Below, piece by piece: positions 61,500 to 64,000 of a stretch of DNA of 64,000 nucleotides; positions within the stretch are counted from its first letter, which is position 1, and each line of letters starts with the position of its first letter. A program made the position numbers and the translations under genes. The stretch covers positions 384,610,760 through 384,674,759 of the forward strand of contig CM077116.1 in assembly GCA_039619475.1 (NCBI GenBank), written 5' to 3'. The stretch is from Icerya purchasi. Taxonomy: Eukaryota > Arthropoda > Insecta > Hemiptera > Monophlebidae. The notes below the pieces were generated by a model. That model saw only the letters and a list, made by a program, of their open reading frames with translations, made no database searches and was not told the DNA's origin.

Positions 61500-62690
61500 A
61501 GCTTCGTATTCGGGTTAATACTGAACAAACACAAGCGTTAGTTGCGACCAGAAAGGTGATACGGTCATATCTGGTACTAAGAATAGGGGTAATAAATCCA
61601 TAGTCTTTAAAAATTCAGCCAAGTATTCAGGAGTCGAGTTAGATTCAAAATTGTCTCGGAAGGATGAACTTCAAAATACAACTGAAAAAAATGGGAAAGG
61701 TCTTAACGCATTAAGAGTTTGTAACAAGAAGCAAGCGTGGGGCTTCTTACCCGTGTTCACTGTTAACAAAGTATGCAGAAAGCAATAATACGGGGGAGGG
61801 CTCATATAGAATACGCAGCCCCAATATTAGCCTTTCGGCTCTGTCTAGATAAAATCTGCACCAGCGCGCGCAGTTAACACTGAATGCGCAGAACTTCTGG
61901 TTAAATCTCTTCTTATACATTCTACAGATAAATTCTACGAAAAAAAAAAAAAAAGTAATAATAAAGAGCATCGCTTCCAGTAAATAAACCTCTCCAAGAG
62001 AGCCGAAAAAAATTGAGATTACTGGACCCCCAATACTTGCCAGCTTGCTCTCTGAGTTTAAAAGGAAATACGAAAATATCAAACCGGTGCCACATTCAAT
62101 AGATTTTCGTGAATCGTTTTATTGTCCACAAATTTAATTGACCGTCCATTTCCAAAGCACAACGCAGTTTTCGATAATAAATGACACATGTATTAAAATC
62201 TCGTTTCGATGATTACACTATCCTCTATCCTAATGGATCGTTTGAGATTTAGTGCAAAATAGATTCACAACAAGCAACATTTTATTACCCCAGCCGAGAG
62301 CTTTTTAAAATCTTTCGGTTGACGTATGCTGCTGGGTCTTTCGTTTGAAATTGAAATTATTCTATACATTGAAAAGTCTAGAATATTCTAGAAGGTTTTT
62401 ATCGACCGAAAAATAATAATTCTAACGGACTCTTTTGCCGTATTGCATAAACTATCACCCAGAACTGGCAAGAAAATATCAAATATCGAATGCCCCTTAA
62501 AAGAAGATAAGCAAGCAAGAATGGAAATGATACTTAAGCTTGATTCCGTCGCACTGCGATATTAAAGGAATCAAAATATAGCGGACGGAATTGCAAGAAC
62601 CGTAATAGGCGGAACAATAATCCAGAAATTAAATATCGGTGGGATTTCTTACCGGTAGTTAGAGATCATACCATGACGAAGCAGTAATCA
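61500..62690 (+). mobile_element. LINE fragment: reverse-transcriptase end plus RNase H remnant
   Basis: The + strand frame at about 61610-61790 reads AKYSGVELDSKLSRKDELQNTTEKNGKGLNALRVCNKKQAWGF, the post-catalytic RT segment (KYLGV-LD-KL-W...TWG) of Jockey/I-type LINEs. Then YGGGLI and related text follow with stops. At about 62530-62640 two frames give IPSHCDIKG and NIADGIARTVIGG, matching the RNase H motif (P-x-H-x-x-I-x-G-N-E-x-A-D-x-x-A). The order RT then RNase H fits one decayed element. Many stops are present. Confidence 0.7.
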
Positions 62691-62971
62691 AAAGAGGTAA
62701 AATTACACTCAAGAATACAAACGTATGTTTTAAGCTTAGTTTAAGGCAATTTTGAGAAAGACAGTATAGTAACGATAACTTGAAAACGGGGCACAACAAA
62801 ATCCCCTTTCACTTGGCCAAAAATTAATGTTGTCAACAATGGAGCATGCAGTGGTTGTGGAATGGAAGGAACAATGAGAACCATTTTATTTGACAGTGTG
62901 TAGTATGAGAAACGAGGTAAGGACAAAAACTTAGAGAACGAAAATCCTATCGGAGCTACATACTTTTTCAG

Positions 62972-63121
62972 AGGGTGGGCCAAAATGATATTTCCATTTT
63001 CAAACGTTTCGTGAATGATGATCGATCGGGGTAGGATAATGAATCAAAAACGAAAATAAAGTAGAAATGACACCATTTAATATGTAATTTATTAAAAATG
63101 GAAAATAAATAAATAAATATA

Positions 63122-63161
<40 letters not shown>

Positions 63162-63718
63162 ACTTTTTAAACCAAAAACTCTCAAAAGATCAAACGCCGA
63201 ACCCTATCTAAACACGTGTTGAACGAGTTATTATCGTCTTCCCGCTGCAGAAACGTATACCTTTCACGCGCTCGCGGTTCCAGCAGGATGGAGTCACGTC
63301 ACACATTCCTCGCAATGTGTTAGAGTCGCTAAAAAAGAAATTTTTGAACGGATTAATTCCGCGTAATCACCTGGCCGCCGCCACGCGGTCTTGCTATATA
63401 TAACGCTGCCAGATTTATTTTTTTTTATCGGGCCACCTGAAAAATATCAGGAAAAAAACCAGCAAACCTAGAAGCCTTGAAATTAGCCATCAGAAGGGAA
63501 GTCACAGCGACTTCGACTCTTAAGAATATAATTTCAAATTTCGAAAAAAGTTTAATTGAATTACAGAAGCTTCGCGGTTCTTTTAGGAGTTTTGTTTAAA
63601 AAACAAACTGTATTCTTTTTTTCTTTTTTTCTTTTTTTTTTCTATTCGATTCATTATTCTGACTCGAATGATCTTTACAAATCGTTTGAAAATGGGAATA
63701 TCATTTTGGCCCAGCCCT
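62972..63718 (+). mobile_element. Tc1/mariner-superfamily DNA transposon relic with about 40-bp inverted repeats
   Basis: The left end AGGGTGGGCCAAAATGATAT... (62972-63012) and the right end (63678-63718, reverse complement AGGGCTGGGCCAAAATGATA...) match over about 40 bp with one insertion and few mismatches. Within, from 63275 the + strand encodes RFQQDGVTSHIPRNVLESLK and then, with a stop, the decayed ATRSCYI...IYFFLSGHLKN region. These are the second and third catalytic Asp regions of an IS630/Tc1/mariner DDE transposase, the latter Asp lost. The 747-bp length and stops show an internally deleted, inactive element. An (AT)n tract lies inside (63117-63157). It differs from the mariner at 48386 in ends and sequence. 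Confidence 0.85.
63117..63157. repeat. (AT)n microsatellite
   Basis: AT/TA run inside the DNA transposon relic. Confidence 0.95.
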
Positions 63719-64000
63719 TATATAAACTTTGCGATTAGCCGCCTTCTAGCGCATCTTTACAAACATATATGCAGATTCGAGCTAGCATTGTTTATCCGCA
63801 ATCAAAGGAATGACTACCTCAAGTCAATGCCTCTTTCGGTGCCCCAACTCACCGTTTCGACTGTAATAATGTTACACCTAAAAGAAGATATAAATTTCTA
63901 AAAAAATCAACTTCTGTTAAACGTTACCACTTTCTCCGCCGTACGTCTGTTTGGGGTTTACGTTGTTCATTTTTCCAAAATTGTGCAACACTTGGAGTCG

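Noticed and set aside
1..64000. CRISPR arrays, operons, prophage or plasmid features
   Set aside because: The tandem arrays lack spacers, gene structure is spliced and the repeats are eukaryotic retroelements and DNA transposons.

Overview
The window looks like AT-rich nuclear DNA from an insect with a large, transposon-filled genome. I can support one host protein-coding gene, on the + strand. It encodes a Tweedle (DUF243) cuticular protein, a family known from insect cuticle. The species cannot be named from the sequence. Long introns, abundant (AT)n and (TAA)n tracts and the mix of LINEs, Penelope-like elements, SINEs and mariner relics suggest a large genome, for example Hemiptera or Polyneoptera, but this is only an inference.

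Layout. 1-3100 is 5' flank without a gene. A GC-richer zone at about 2850-3720 holds short CCGCGG-containing repeats, TATA-like motifs and an ATG-free putative leader, and ends in an 18-nt coding exon (3723-3740). A 50.4-kb intron follows (3741-54106). Exon 2 (54107-54613) carries a signal-peptide half, a Gly-rich linker and the whole Tweedle domain. Intron 2 is 54614-56747, and exon 3 (56748-56933) encodes a YGAPP/YGPP-type tail. An AATAAA signal lies at 57031. The spliced protein is 236 residues.

The giant intron is a graveyard of mobile DNA. It contains decayed LINE fragments (9.9-10.7, 13.3-14.5, 19.3-19.9, 28.4-29.2 and two inverted tails at 37.6-38.5 kb) and a Penelope-like endonuclease remnant (17.1 kb). 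It also contains a 320-bp insertion with a 13-bp target duplication and a hammerhead-ribozyme-like core (7.4-7.7 kb), three long foldback palindromes (8.6, 31.3 and 39.3 kb), a tRNA-derived SINE family, a mariner relic with intact inverted repeats (48.4-49.3 kb), an 11-copy 49-bp minisatellite (32.9-33.4 kb) and many microsatellites. Downstream of the gene are another LINE remnant with RNase H motifs (61.5-62.7 kb) and a Tc1/mariner-superfamily relic with roughly 40-bp inverted repeats (63.0-63.7 kb).

The gene's product would be secreted by epidermal cells and bind into the chitin-protein cuticle. The transposable elements do not form a functional system with it. Their relevance is the growth of intron 1 and the possible structured RNAs (foldbacks, ribozyme-like cores) that would be transcribed inside the Tweedle pre-mRNA.
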